A DNA stretch of 34,551 nt. It comes from an uncultured Prevotellaceae bacterium. GTDB lineage: Bacteria > Bacteroidota > Bacteroidia > Bacteroidales > Bacteroidaceae. The position numbers and the translations under genes are program-made. Shown here piece by piece: positions 26,130 to 33,388 of this stretch. The DNA lies in contig CAMWSK010000029.1 of NCBI GenBank assembly GCA_947176895.1, positions 1-34,551 on the forward strand, read 5' to 3'. Numbering within the stretch: position 1 is the stretch's first letter; each line of letters begins with the position of its first letter. The notes beneath the pieces are model-generated. The model had not been told where the DNA came from. It did not search any database and saw only the letters and a program-made list of their open reading frames with translations.

Positions 26130-26936
26130 TCATTTATGTGATATGACTTCATCGATGAACTTTCCGAGTGCTTCTGCCGGATTGTCCTCTTTCATGAACG
26201 TTTCGCCGATAAGGAATCCCCGGAATCCCGCCTCGCGCAGTTCTTTTACGGTCTTGGGATTGGAAATGCCGCTTTCCGAGATTCTGACATATTCCGGGGG
26301 AAGATATGCGGCAAGCCTGTAGGAGTTTTCCACGTCCGTATGGAATGTGCCGAGGTGGCGGTTGTTCACTCCGACCATGTCGATGTGTTCCCCCACATAG
26401 TCCAGTTCACTTTCTGTGTGTATCTCAAGCAGGGTCTCAAGTCCTAAGTCATGTGCTGTTTTGGCAAGTCTTTTGCAATCGGCTTTCTCCAGTCCGGCGG
26501 CAATGAGCAGGACGGCATCCGCTCCGATGGCGCGTGCCTGGAGCAACTGGTATTCGTCGATGATGAAATCCTTTCTGAGTATGGGAATGTCAACGTCGGG
26601 ACGTGCGGTCCGGATAAAGTCCGTTTTGCCTCCGAAGAATTTCTCGTCGGTGAGAATGGATATTGCCGCAGCTCCGTTTCTTGCGTATCGGACGGGAATC
26701 TCTTCGGCTTTCCCTTCTTCCTTTATCCATCCTTTCGAGGGTGACTTCCGCTTAAATTCGGCGATAATCCCTGATGGCGAATCCCGTAGCGCATGGCTCA
26801 TTGAGCGTACCTGTAATGTGCAATCGCTTATCATGCTTTCCACTTTTTTATAAAGTATGCCGGGAGCCATGTCTTTTTTCTGCATTTCCACTTCCGTTCG
26901 TTTCCATGCAATGATTTCTTCAAGTATATCTTTCAT
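26130..26936 (-). CDS. trpC: Indole-3-glycerol phosphate synthase
   Basis: The 268-aa protein carries the IGPS motif I-I-A-E-F-K-R-K-S-P-S-K-G (E60, K62), I-L-R-K-D-F-I-I-D-E-Y-Q, the L-L-I-A-A strand, V-G-V-N-N-R-H-L, and I-S-E-S-G-I with G-F-L-I-G-E at the C terminus. All catalytic positions are conserved, and it is full length and monofunctional. It converts CdRP to indole-3-glycerol phosphate, the TrpA substrate. Its start is 3 bases after the trpD stop, so translation is probably coupled. Confidence 0.96.
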   Translation of the reverse strand: MKDILEEIIAWKRTEVEMQKKDMAPGILYKKVESMISDCTLQVRSMSHALRDSPSGIIAEFKRKSPSKGWIKEEGKAEEIPVRYARNGAAAISILTDEKFFGGKTDFIRTARPDVDIPILRKDFIIDEYQLLQARAIGADAVLLIAAGLEKADCKRLAKTAHDLGLETLLEIHTESELDYVGEHIDMVGVNNRHLGTFHTDVENSYRLAAYLPPEYVRISESGISNPKTVKELREAGFRGFLIGETFMKEDNPAEALGKFIDEVISHK

Positions 26937-26939
26937 CTT

Positions 26940-27935
26940 TCAGCTGTTTATTTCGATGAATTTCCTCAGACATGCCAGGGCCTTTCCGCTCTGTATCGAT
27001 TCTTGTGCGATGCACACACATTCTTCGATGGGTCTGTCTTTGTCTATAACATGGATGGCAAATGCGGCATTGGCTACGACAACATTCTTTTGAGCCTCTG
27101 TGGATGTGCCTTGGAGCACATTGTCGAATATGGCTTTGGCTTCCTGCTTGTTGTTCCCTCCGAACAATTCTTCTTTTCTGACGGGGGCAAGACCAAGGTC
27201 TTCCGCTTTCAACACCTTTTCCATGCTGTCGGTTGTCACCTTGAAGTCTCCGGTAAGTGAGATTTCATCGTAGCCGTCGTAGCTGCACACGACACCGAAG
27301 CCGACACCCAGTTTCCTGAGGGCGTTGGTGTAAAGGCGCAGCAGGTTCAGGTTGGCGACCCCCAGGAAACTGTATGCCGGCTTGCATGGATTGGCAAGAG
27401 GCCCCAACAGGTTGAAGCAAGTAGGTACCTGCAAGGCTTTGCGTATGGGAGCCACGGACTTCATCCCCCGGGCGAAGAGCGGAGCATGGAAATACGCAAC
27501 CCCGGATTCCTCAAGAGAATGTTTCAGTTGGTCGGCGTTGTTGGTAAACCTGACACCATGTGCTTCAATGACATCGCTTGCGCCGCTGATGGAGGTGGCG
27601 CCGTAGTTGCCGTGTTTGCTTACCTTATAGCCGGCCCCCGCAATGACGAATGCGGAACAGGTGGAGATGTTGAAAGTGTTTTTCCCGTCCCCTCCTGTTC
27701 CCACGATGTCTATGGTCCGGTAGGGTGACAGGTCTATGGTGACTCCGGTTTCGAGAAGAACATCGCGCAGCCCGAGAAGTTCCTCAACAGTGATGCCCCT
27801 CATTTGCAGTGCCATGAGAAAGGCCGCGATTTGGCAGTCGTTGACCTTCCCGTTTATTATGTCGGTCATAATCTCGCGTGTCTGCTGACGTGTGAGCGTT
27901 TTCCCTTCTATGAGTGATGCAAGTGTTTGTTTCAT
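26940..27935 (-). CDS. trpD: Anthranilate phosphoribosyltransferase
   Basis: The 331-aa protein transfers phosphoribose from PRPP to anthranilate. Key motifs are the PRPP loop I-V-G-T-G-G-D-G-K-N-T (77-87), S-K-H-G-N-Y-G-A-T-S, and F-N-L-L-G-P-L-A-N-P in the middle. It is not fused to trpG, which precedes it as a separate gene 22 bases upstream. Length is normal for the family. Confidence 0.96.
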   Translation of the reverse strand: MKQTLASLIEGKTLTRQQTREIMTDIINGKVNDCQIAAFLMALQMRGITVEELLGLRDVLLETGVTIDLSPYRTIDIVGTGGDGKNTFNISTCSAFVIAGAGYKVSKHGNYGATSISGASDVIEAHGVRFTNNADQLKHSLEESGVAYFHAPLFARGMKSVAPIRKALQVPTCFNLLGPLANPCKPAYSFLGVANLNLLRLYTNALRKLGVGFGVVCSYDGYDEISLTGDFKVTTDSMEKVLKAEDLGLAPVRKEELFGGNNKQEAKAIFDNVLQGTSTEAQKNVVVANAAFAIHVIDKDRPIEECVCIAQESIQSGKALACLRKFIEINS

Positions 27936-27957
27936 TGTATGCAGTTGTTGTTTAAAG

Positions 27958-28521
27958 TCAGTGTTCCAACCAGTTCTTTATAATGGACTTACCCGAGGGG
28001 GTGAGTATGCTTTCCGGATGGTATTGTATACCTCTTATGTCATATTTTTTGTGCCGGAGAGACATGATGTATCCTTCATTGCAAACGCCCGTCACTTCTA
28101 TCTCTTCGGGCAATGTCTCCTTCTTGATAACCCAGGAGTGGTATCTTCCGACCTCAATCTGCCGGGGAAGATTCTTGAACAAAAAATCATCGGCAACGAT
28201 GGTGACAGGGGTTGCCACTCCGTGAAACACTTGGCCGAGATTGACCAGTGTGCCTCCGAAAGCTTCTCCGATGGCCTGATGGCCGAGACATACCCCGAGA
28301 ATAGGTTTCCTGGTTTTGTATTCCGCTATCACGTCCGGCATCCGTCCGGCCTCCTTCGGTATTCCCGGTCCCGGAGATAATATGATTTTGTCAAACTGCC
28401 CGATGTCTTCAAGGCGGAATTTGTCATTGCGCAACACGGTGACCTCTGCTCCAAGTTCTTTTACCAGGTGGCTCAGATTATAGGTGAATGAGTCGTAGTT
28501 GTCAATTATCACTATTTTCAT
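27958..28521 (-). CDS. trpG: Anthranilate synthase glutamine amidotransferase subunit
   Basis: The 187-aa class I glutamine amidotransferase has catalytic C78 in L-G-V-C-L-G-H-Q, with H168 and E170 in Q-Y-H-P-E-S completing the triad. The N-terminal I-I-D-N-Y-D-S-F-T-Y-N-L is typical. It supplies ammonia from glutamine to TrpE. It is a stand-alone subunit between trpE and trpD and could in principle also serve folate (PabA) synthesis; no pabB is in the window. Confidence 0.95.
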   Translation of the reverse strand: MKIVIIDNYDSFTYNLSHLVKELGAEVTVLRNDKFRLEDIGQFDKIILSPGPGIPKEAGRMPDVIAEYKTRKPILGVCLGHQAIGEAFGGTLVNLGQVFHGVATPVTIVADDFLFKNLPRQIEVGRYHSWVIKKETLPEEIEVTGVCNEGYIMSLRHKKYDIRGIQYHPESILTPSGKSIIKNWLEH

Positions 28522-28544
28522 TTGGCTGACGTTTTTTTTGAGGG

Positions 28545-29945
28545 TTATAGATTGGCGGCCATGTCAATGGCTTTCCTGAGTGCTCCAAGCTTGTTGTTTA
28601 CTTCCTGAAGTTCATATTCCTCGTCGCTTTTTGCCACGATTCCTCCTCCGGCCTGAAACCAAAGTTCGTTGTTCCTGCTGACAAAGGTGCGTATGGTAAT
28701 TGCTTGGTTCAGGCTTCCGTTGAAACCGATGAATCCGATACACCCGCCATACGCTCCACGGTTGTGCGGTTCATATTCGCTTATCAACTGCATGGCACGT
28801 ACCTTTGGTGCCCCGGAGAGTGTGCCGGCGGGGAATGTGTCGATGAAAGCCTTGATGGGGTCTGCATGGTCGTCAAGTTCTCCGCTCACCCGGCTGACAA
28901 GATGTATCACGTGGCTGTAGTATTGCATCTCCTTATAGAAATCCACCTTTACGTTGTGGCAGTTCCGGCTCAGGTCGTTTCTTGCAAGGTCAACCAGCAT
29001 GACGTGTTCGGCATTCTCTTTGGGGGCTTGCTGAAGATAGCGGGCGTTCTCTTTGTCCTGCTCCTGATTGCCAGTTCGCCGGGTCGTGCCGGCGATAGGG
29101 TCTATATAGGCTCTTCTGTTTTCTATGCGGCAGTGTGTTTCCGGAGATGAACCGAAAATCCGGAATCCCCCGAAATCGAAATAGAACAGATAGGGTGAGG
29201 GGTTCACACTTCGCAATGCCCGGTAGAGCTTGAAGTCGTCACCTTCGTATCTCTGTATGAACCGTCTTGACAACACAATCTGGAACACATCCCCCCGCAT
29301 GCAGTGTTGTATCCCTTTCCGTATATTGGCTTTGTGTTCTTCATCCGTCAGTGTGCTGCGGACGTTCCCCACGGGATGGAAATCATAAATCTGGAACATT
29401 CTGTGCAACACGTCATGCTCAAGCCGGCACAGGTCGTCATCTTCTTTCTCCTCCAGCAGCTCTATCAGCACCATTTCATCGTGGAAATGGTCGAATACGA
29501 TGACATCCTTATATAAAATGTACAGCATGTCGGGTGCGTCGTTCTCGGCCCTTGTCTCGTCTTTCACGTTGATGTTCTCAAAATATCTTACGGCATTAAA
29601 GGACGTATATCCGAAAAGTCCGCAATAGCCTGCGTCTTCTCCGGAAATGTGGAACTCGTTCAGAAAGTCGTTGATGACGTTGTCCGTCCGATACTCGTCT
29701 GATACCCGTTTTTCTGTCCGGCTTCCATCCGGAAATTTTCCGATGGCCATGCCGTGCTCTATGCTGACGGAGGCGATGGGATGCAGCCCGATGAAAGACC
29801 GGCTGTTTTCCTTTCCGTGATAGTCGGAGCTTTCCATCAGTGCGCTTTGGGGGTAGGCGTCGCGCACCCTCATATAGGTGCTGACGGGGGTGTTCATGTC
29901 TCCGGGAATCCTTTTTGATGCCGTGTGGTAGGTGAATCTTGCCAT
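28545..29945 (-). CDS. trpE: Anthranilate synthase component I
   Basis: The 466-aa chorismate-binding enzyme makes anthranilate together with TrpG. S-A-L-M-E-S-S (about 34-40) corresponds to the L-L-E-S tryptophan-binding element, so feedback inhibition by Trp is expected. Catalytic-domain landmarks are P-I-A-G-T-T-R-R-T-G, E-H-V-M-L-V-D-L-A-R-N-D, F-P-A-G-T-L-S-G-A-P-K-V-R-A and A-G-G-G-I-V-A-K-S-D. It starts 11 bases after trpB. Length is a little shorter than in enterics but usual for this phylum. Confidence 0.96.
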   Translation of the reverse strand: MARFTYHTASKRIPGDMNTPVSTYMRVRDAYPQSALMESSDYHGKENSRSFIGLHPIASVSIEHGMAIGKFPDGSRTEKRVSDEYRTDNVINDFLNEFHISGEDAGYCGLFGYTSFNAVRYFENINVKDETRAENDAPDMLYILYKDVIVFDHFHDEMVLIELLEEKEDDDLCRLEHDVLHRMFQIYDFHPVGNVRSTLTDEEHKANIRKGIQHCMRGDVFQIVLSRRFIQRYEGDDFKLYRALRSVNPSPYLFYFDFGGFRIFGSSPETHCRIENRRAYIDPIAGTTRRTGNQEQDKENARYLQQAPKENAEHVMLVDLARNDLSRNCHNVKVDFYKEMQYYSHVIHLVSRVSGELDDHADPIKAFIDTFPAGTLSGAPKVRAMQLISEYEPHNRGAYGGCIGFIGFNGSLNQAITIRTFVSRNNELWFQAGGGIVAKSDEEYELQEVNNKLGALRKAIDMAANL

Positions 29946-29956
29946 AGTTGCCGTGC

Positions 29957-31138
29957 TTAATTAAAATGTTTCAGATAGGTGTCAATGTCTTTGTCGCCCC
30001 GTCCGCTGATTGTCAGAACAACGATGTCACTGCTTTTGAATCTCATCTTGGGCAGTGCCCCGAGCGCGTGTGAGCTTTCCAGTGCCGGAATGATACCTTC
30101 CAGCCTTGTGAGCTCGAAGGCCGCCCTGAGCGCCTCGTCATCGTTCACGGCCACTGCTTGTGCGCGGCCTTGTTTATATAGGTTGCAGTGTATCGGCCCT
30201 GTTCCCGGATAGTCAAGCCCTGCAGAAATGGAGTAGGGTTCTATAATCTGACCGTCTTCTGTCTGCATCAGCTTTATCTTTGAGCCGTGCAGAATGCCGT
30301 CGGTGCCCACCTGCATGGATGCTGCTGTCATCCCTGTGTCTATTCCCAGTCCTCCTGCTTCGGCCAGCACGATTCTGACCCTTTCGTCATCCATGTAATG
30401 GAATATGGTTCCGGCCGCATTGGACCCTCCGCCGACACATGCCATCAGATAGTCGGGATAGTCGCGGCCGGTCTTTTCTTCCAATTGCCATTTGATTTCC
30501 TCCGATATGACGCTTTGCAGCCGGGCGACCATGTCCGGATAGGGATGCGGACCCACGGTGGACCCAATGATATAGAATGTGTCGGCAGGATGGCAGCACC
30601 AGTCGCGTATGGCTTCGTTGGTGGCATCCTTCAAGGTCATGTTGCCGCCGGTTACGGGGCGAACCTCGGCGCCGAGCATCTTCATCCGTTCTACGTTGAC
30701 GTGTTGGCGTTTCACATCCGTTGCTCCCATATAGACCACACACGGCATATCCATCAATGCGCATGCCGTGGCCGTGGCCACACCATGTTGCCCGGCACCG
30801 GTTTCTGCGATGATGCGCTTCTTTCCCATCTTCTTGGCAATAAGTATCTGCCCGAGGGCATTGTTTATCTTGTGGGCTCCCGTGTGGTTCAGGTCTTCTC
30901 TCTTCAGGTATAGCCGGCATCCGTATTTCTCGCTCATCCTTTTTGCGAAGTAGAGCGGGGAAGGGCGGCCTACATAATCTTTCAGCAGCAGACGGTATTC
31001 TTTCTTGAACTCTTCGCTTTCCGTAATCGGCAGGTAGGCTGCCTTCAACTCTTCCACCGTCTTGTAGAGTATTTCCGGAATGTAGGCTCCGCCGTACTCA
31101 CCGTAAAACCCATTTGCATCTACTTGATAACTCATCAT
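29957..31138 (-). CDS. trpB: Tryptophan synthase beta chain
   Basis: The 393-aa PLP enzyme condenses indole with serine. The PLP lysine is K90 in [10 protein letters not shown] (numbered from the first of two adjacent ATGs), the acid is E112 in A-E-T-G-A-G-Q-H-G, and the phosphate loop is G-G-G-S-N-A-A-G. This is the TrpB1 form, which works with TrpA. It is the first structural gene of the operon, a trpB-first order known in Bacteroides. Expression is expected to be governed by the attenuator 38-68 bases upstream. Confidence 0.97.
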   Translation of the reverse strand: MMSYQVDANGFYGEYGGAYIPEILYKTVEELKAAYLPITESEEFKKEYRLLLKDYVGRPSPLYFAKRMSEKYGCRLYLKREDLNHTGAHKINNALGQILIAKKMGKKRIIAETGAGQHGVATATACALMDMPCVVYMGATDVKRQHVNVERMKMLGAEVRPVTGGNMTLKDATNEAIRDWCCHPADTFYIIGSTVGPHPYPDMVARLQSVISEEIKWQLEEKTGRDYPDYLMACVGGGSNAAGTIFHYMDDERVRIVLAEAGGLGIDTGMTAASMQVGTDGILHGSKIKLMQTEDGQIIEPYSISAGLDYPGTGPIHCNLYKQGRAQAVAVNDDEALRAAFELTRLEGIIPALESSHALGALPKMRFKSSDIVVLTISGRGDKDIDTYLKHFN

Positions 31139-31175
31139 TGTTGTTGTTTTGGTTAGATATTGATTTGATTCAAAT

Positions 31176-31206
31176 GAAAAAAGCCTGTCGTAAGTACGAC
31201 AGGCTT
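31176..31206 (-). promoter_or_regulatory. trp attenuator: intrinsic terminator before trpB
   Basis: On the minus strand AAGCCTGTCG (31206-31197) pairs with CGACAGGCTT (31190-31181), a stem that can extend to 12 bp, followed directly by a T run (to 31177). The hairpin lies between the leader peptide stop and trpB, where it would cut transcription before the operon. Its loop and 3' arm (ACTTACGAC, 31195-31187) are also complementary to GTCGTAAGT at 31281-31273 in the leader, giving a competing structure. Confidence 0.88.
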
Positions 31207-31248
31207 AATTCCCTTAATGTGTATTTCTATGGTTTACAGAAAATCTAT

Positions 31249-31335
31249 TTAACAAAGGAACATAGCGGGCTGACTTACGACTTTTTCGTGTCCTAAGCTC
31301 TGCCAACGCCAATATTTATTTATGTTCTGCTTCAT
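31249..31335 (-). CDS. trpL: trp leader peptide, 28 aa with Trp-Arg-Trp
   Basis: A 28-codon ORF begins M-K-Q-N-I-N-K-Y-W-R-W-Q, with Trp codons at positions 9 (31311-31309) and 11 (31305-31303), and ends F-L-C before TAA (31251-31249). It lies 110 bases before trpB and immediately upstream of an intrinsic terminator. A local hairpin (GACACGA, then TCGTAAGTC, 31292-31272) starts about 10 bases after the second Trp codon. A ribosome stalled on the Trp codons would mask its 5' arm and free GTCGTAAGT to disrupt the terminator. Size, Trp content and position fit classical trp leader peptides; the ORF was found by reading the leader and has not been tested. Confidence 0.85.
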   Translation of the reverse strand: MKQNINKYWRWQSLGHEKVVSQPAMFLC

Positions 31336-31343
31336 TACAAATG

Positions 31344-31375
31344 CAAAATAAGCATATTTTTTTCAAACACGCAAG
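31344..31375 (-). promoter_or_regulatory. Candidate trp operon promoter
   Basis: On the minus strand CTTG (31375-31372), a 20-base spacer and TTATTTTG (31351-31344) fit the Bacteroidetes pattern with one mismatch in each box. The leader ATG is only 8 bases further on, implying an almost leaderless trpL mRNA. A 9-bp AT-rich inverted repeat (31395-31403 with 31415-31423) lies just upstream. Confidence 0.45.
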
Positions 31376-31444
31376 TAAACGAGCGTGAATTCGATGATTT
31401 TTTGATTTTCTGATAAAAAATCACCGTTCCAAATCCCGAAGAAA

Positions 31445-31591
31445 AAACATGAACATGTTTTTGGAAAACATGAGGACGTTTTTGAAAAACATGAACATGT
31501 TTTCTGAAAAAGATGAACATGTTTTTGAAGGTGCTGAAAACAGCATAAAAACACACGGCCTGCTTTATCCCGCTTTCATCGAACTCACGTT
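31445..31591 (-). repeat. Composite repeat, copy D (four palindrome units plus GAACTCACGTT block)
   Basis: Units start at 31445, 31466, 31487 and 31509 (spacing 21-21-22, the mirror of copy A). Two read AAACATGAACATGTTT, a perfect palindrome. On the minus strand the first two units and linkers match copy A almost base for base. The array is followed on the plus strand by the block 31525-31591 shared with copy B, ending TTCATCGAACTCACGTT. The element fills most of the intergenic region between trpL and the barrel remnant; the rest of 31592-31739 shows only a possible -7 box. Confidence 0.9.
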
Positions 31592-31681
31592 GAATAAACA
31601 GGAAACCCGTGTATGCTGACGTGAGCCCAACGAATCATTTTTGATAAAATCCGCATCATTTTTTTGCCAAGTGTTTTTTTT

Positions 31682-31689
31682 TAATTTTG
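31682..31689 (+). promoter_or_regulatory. -7 element TAATTTTG before the barrel remnant
   Basis: TAATTTTG matches TAnnTTTG. The nearest TTTG upstream is 15 bases away, shorter than usual. It may be the surviving promoter of the truncated gene that follows. Confidence 0.4.
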
Positions 31690-31739
31690 CCTGCGAAAAG
31701 TTAACAAAAAGTGCTGAAGAGTGACAGGATACGGATGAA

Positions 31740-32240
31740 ATGTCATCGCGCATTGGTTACGACTTTTGTGCGGGATTCCAGAAGCCCTTAGGCAATAAGG
31801 GCCTTTATTGGGGCATGGAATATGGCCTTGGCTCACGCGGATTTAAAATAAAAGATAGCGAGGATGGCTATAGCGAGGAATTGAAGCTTATTGCCCACAA
31901 CGTGAAATGGGTTCCGTTTGATTTCGGCTACAAGCACAATCTCAAGAATGACTTTGCTCTGTATGCCCACGCCGACGTGTTCCTAAGCATTGATTATGCT
32001 GGAAAGCTGAAATATACGGAAAAATATGATGGCGATAAGGAATCGGAGTCTGAAAGCATCTGGGATTTTGACGACTACATGCCTCTTGATGCCGGTATGC
32101 AATTCGGCGTGGGCTTGTGGTGGAAGAAACTCAATCTCGACCTTACTTACCAGCTTGGTGTGGTGGACGGCGACACCAATTCCGACTATTCTTTCGGCAA
32201 GTATGGAAACTTTATGATTCGCCTGGGCGTCGGCTTCTAA
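31740..32240 (+). pseudogene. Outer-membrane beta-barrel protein lacking its N terminus
   Basis: The 166-residue reading frame starts directly in barrel sequence (S-S-R-I-G-Y-D-F-C-A-G-F) and alternates through about eight strands to a final M-I-R-L-G-V-G-F with terminal phenylalanine, the usual end of an outer-membrane barrel. There is no signal peptide, and the frame is closed by TGA at 31722-31724. A porin-like protein of this kind should begin with a signal peptide and further strands, so the 5' part has been lost. It is possibly still transcribed, but the product could not reach the outer membrane. Confidence 0.65.
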
Positions 32241-32293
32241 ACGAACCGGTAATTGCTCTTCTTTAAATATCAAAAAGGAGCGTATTTGAACAA

Positions 32294-32334
32294 CACCCCA
32301 AAAGTCTGGCAAGGACTTTTGGGGTGCTTCTTTT
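32294..32334 (+). terminator. Terminator after the barrel remnant; repeated element, copy 2
   Basis: A perfect 13-bp stem (CACCCCAAAAGTC at 32294-32306, GACTTTTGGGGTG at 32314-32326) with loop TGGCAAG is followed by a T-rich tail. It is nearly the same sequence as the desulfoferrodoxin terminator at 24513-24553, and may also serve the convergent DUF2147 gene. Confidence 0.88.
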
Positions 32335-32374
32335 GCATGGCACATGCAACGCAGTGCAAAGCCGTTGTGGCCAC

Positions 32375-32833
32375 TTACTTTATTTTCTGCCAATAGAGGG
32401 TTTTGCCAATTCCCAAGATGGTGGCCCGAAGTTTCAGTTTCCCGTTCTCCTCAAACTTCATGGAGACATTCACTCTCATCCCCCTGGTCGGGTCATATAT
32501 CTTGGCTCCGTCCCATTCTTTGTCCTTGGCATCATATTTAAGTCCGCTTACCAATGTTACCTTGTCAATGTCAACATGGCGCAAGGACTTGTCCGGATTC
32601 TTGACATCCTTTCTCTTGTTGCCGTTCTTGTCCGTGGAATGCTCAACCCAAAACACCTTGGCATCGTATGTGCCTTGCGCGTTTTTGGTGACACGGACCT
32701 TGCTCTTGCTTCCGCCATGGTCGGTAAGATACTCGCCGATGATGTTGTCGGCATGGTCGTTAAGCTTCTGTGCAAAAGATGTGCTGGCCGATATCAGGCC
32801 GCACACCAACATCATAATAAACCTGGTTCTCAT
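32375..32833 (-). CDS. Secreted DUF2147 family protein
   Basis: The 152-aa protein has a signal peptide (1-21, ending S-F-A-Q). The mature part fits DUF2147 (PF09917): I-I-G-E-Y-L-T at the start, V-F-W-V-E-H-S, a D-G-A-K-I-Y-D-P-T-R-G motif and the closing G-I-G-K-T-L-Y-W-Q. In this family the G-x-I-Y-D-P segment and the final aromatic strand are typical of a lipocalin-like periplasmic barrel. The function is unknown. It has its own well-formed promoter and appears intact, in contrast to its neighbours. Confidence 0.85.
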   Translation of the reverse strand: MRTRFIMMLVCGLISASTSFAQKLNDHADNIIGEYLTDHGGSKSKVRVTKNAQGTYDAKVFWVEHSTDKNGNKRKDVKNPDKSLRHVDIDKVTLVSGLKYDAKDKEWDGAKIYDPTRGMRVNVSMKFEENGKLKLRATILGIGKTLYWQKIK

Positions 32834-32868
32834 CTTCTTTTTTTATAATGATTAGTGATAATTTCGTG

Positions 32869-32899
32869 CGAAGGTACAGTGATTTTTGCACACGCCAAA
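32869..32899 (-). promoter_or_regulatory. Promoter of the DUF2147 gene
   Basis: On the minus strand TTTG (32899-32896), a 19-base spacer and TACCTTCG (32876-32869) match the Bacteroidetes consensus with one mismatch. The ATG at 32833 is 35 bases downstream. Confidence 0.75.
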
Positions 32900-33040
32900 G
32901 GATTTTGAGCAAAAATGTCGGATTCCGCGTTTGTGTGTATGCTCGGCATAAAGCGTCAATCTGTGACAAAGTGCCTTGTATATAGGCTGTCAATCGCCAA
33001 TCGGTAAAAGTTATACTCCTATCCGTAATCCGTATAATAT

Positions 33041-33073
33041 GTTGCCCGCTAAATACCGGTAGCGGTAGTTTTG
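33041..33073 (+). promoter_or_regulatory. Promoter of the frameshifted small secreted gene
   Basis: GTTG (33041-33044), a 21-base spacer and TAGTTTTG (33066-33073) fit the consensus with one mismatch in the -33 box. The ATG at 33112 follows 38 bases later. The 278-base gap 32834-33111 contains nothing else that I can identify besides the DUF2147 promoter. Confidence 0.6.
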
Positions 33074-33111
33074 CAATAATTAAAGTAATGGATAATTAAA
33101 ATGACAGAAAT

Positions 33112-33304
33112 ATGAAAAAGGTGGTTTTGTGTATGATTGCCCTGTTGGGGCTTGCGACTTTCCGAATGCAGGCAAGTCAATCACGATTTGACGGAAAGCA
33201 TGGTTATCGGAACTTCCGCATTGGCACAATATGAAATGGACGGAGCACACGCTTCCCGCTTTCCGGATGGGATTCAGAAAGAAATTGACAGTCTGAGAGT
33301 ATAA
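33112..33304 (+). pseudogene. Small secreted protein with a frameshift
   Basis: The first frame gives a good signal peptide (M-K-K-V-V-L-C-M-I-A-L-L-G-L-A-T) and then runs into a stop at 33232-33234. From about 33168 another frame continues with plausible protein sequence (V-N-H-D-L-T-E-S-M-V-I-G-T-S, then F-P-D-G-I-Q-K-E-I-D-S-L-R-V) to a TAA at 33302-33304. One indel near 33165-33175 would join them into a peptide of about 63 residues. A real promoter precedes it. I do not recognise the family; it could also be truncated at the 3' end. Confidence 0.5.
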
Positions 33305-33320
33305 ATTCAGGGGGTGTTTT

Positions 33321-33352
33321 CTTGTCCTCAGGCCATTTTTTGCTTAAATTCG
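33321..33352 (+). promoter_or_regulatory. Promoter of the 57-aa membrane protein
   Basis: CTTG (33321-33324), a 20-base spacer and TAAATTCG (33345-33352) match the consensus with one mismatch per box. The ATG at 33389 is 36 bases downstream. Confidence 0.6.
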
Positions 33353-33388
33353 CGTCTAACACGTAAAAAAACAAAAACACTATTCATC

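Noticed and set aside
32760..32993. 77-codon minus-strand ORF covering the start of the DUF2147 gene
   Set aside because: It overlaps that gene in another frame and runs through its promoter, so it is a chance frame.
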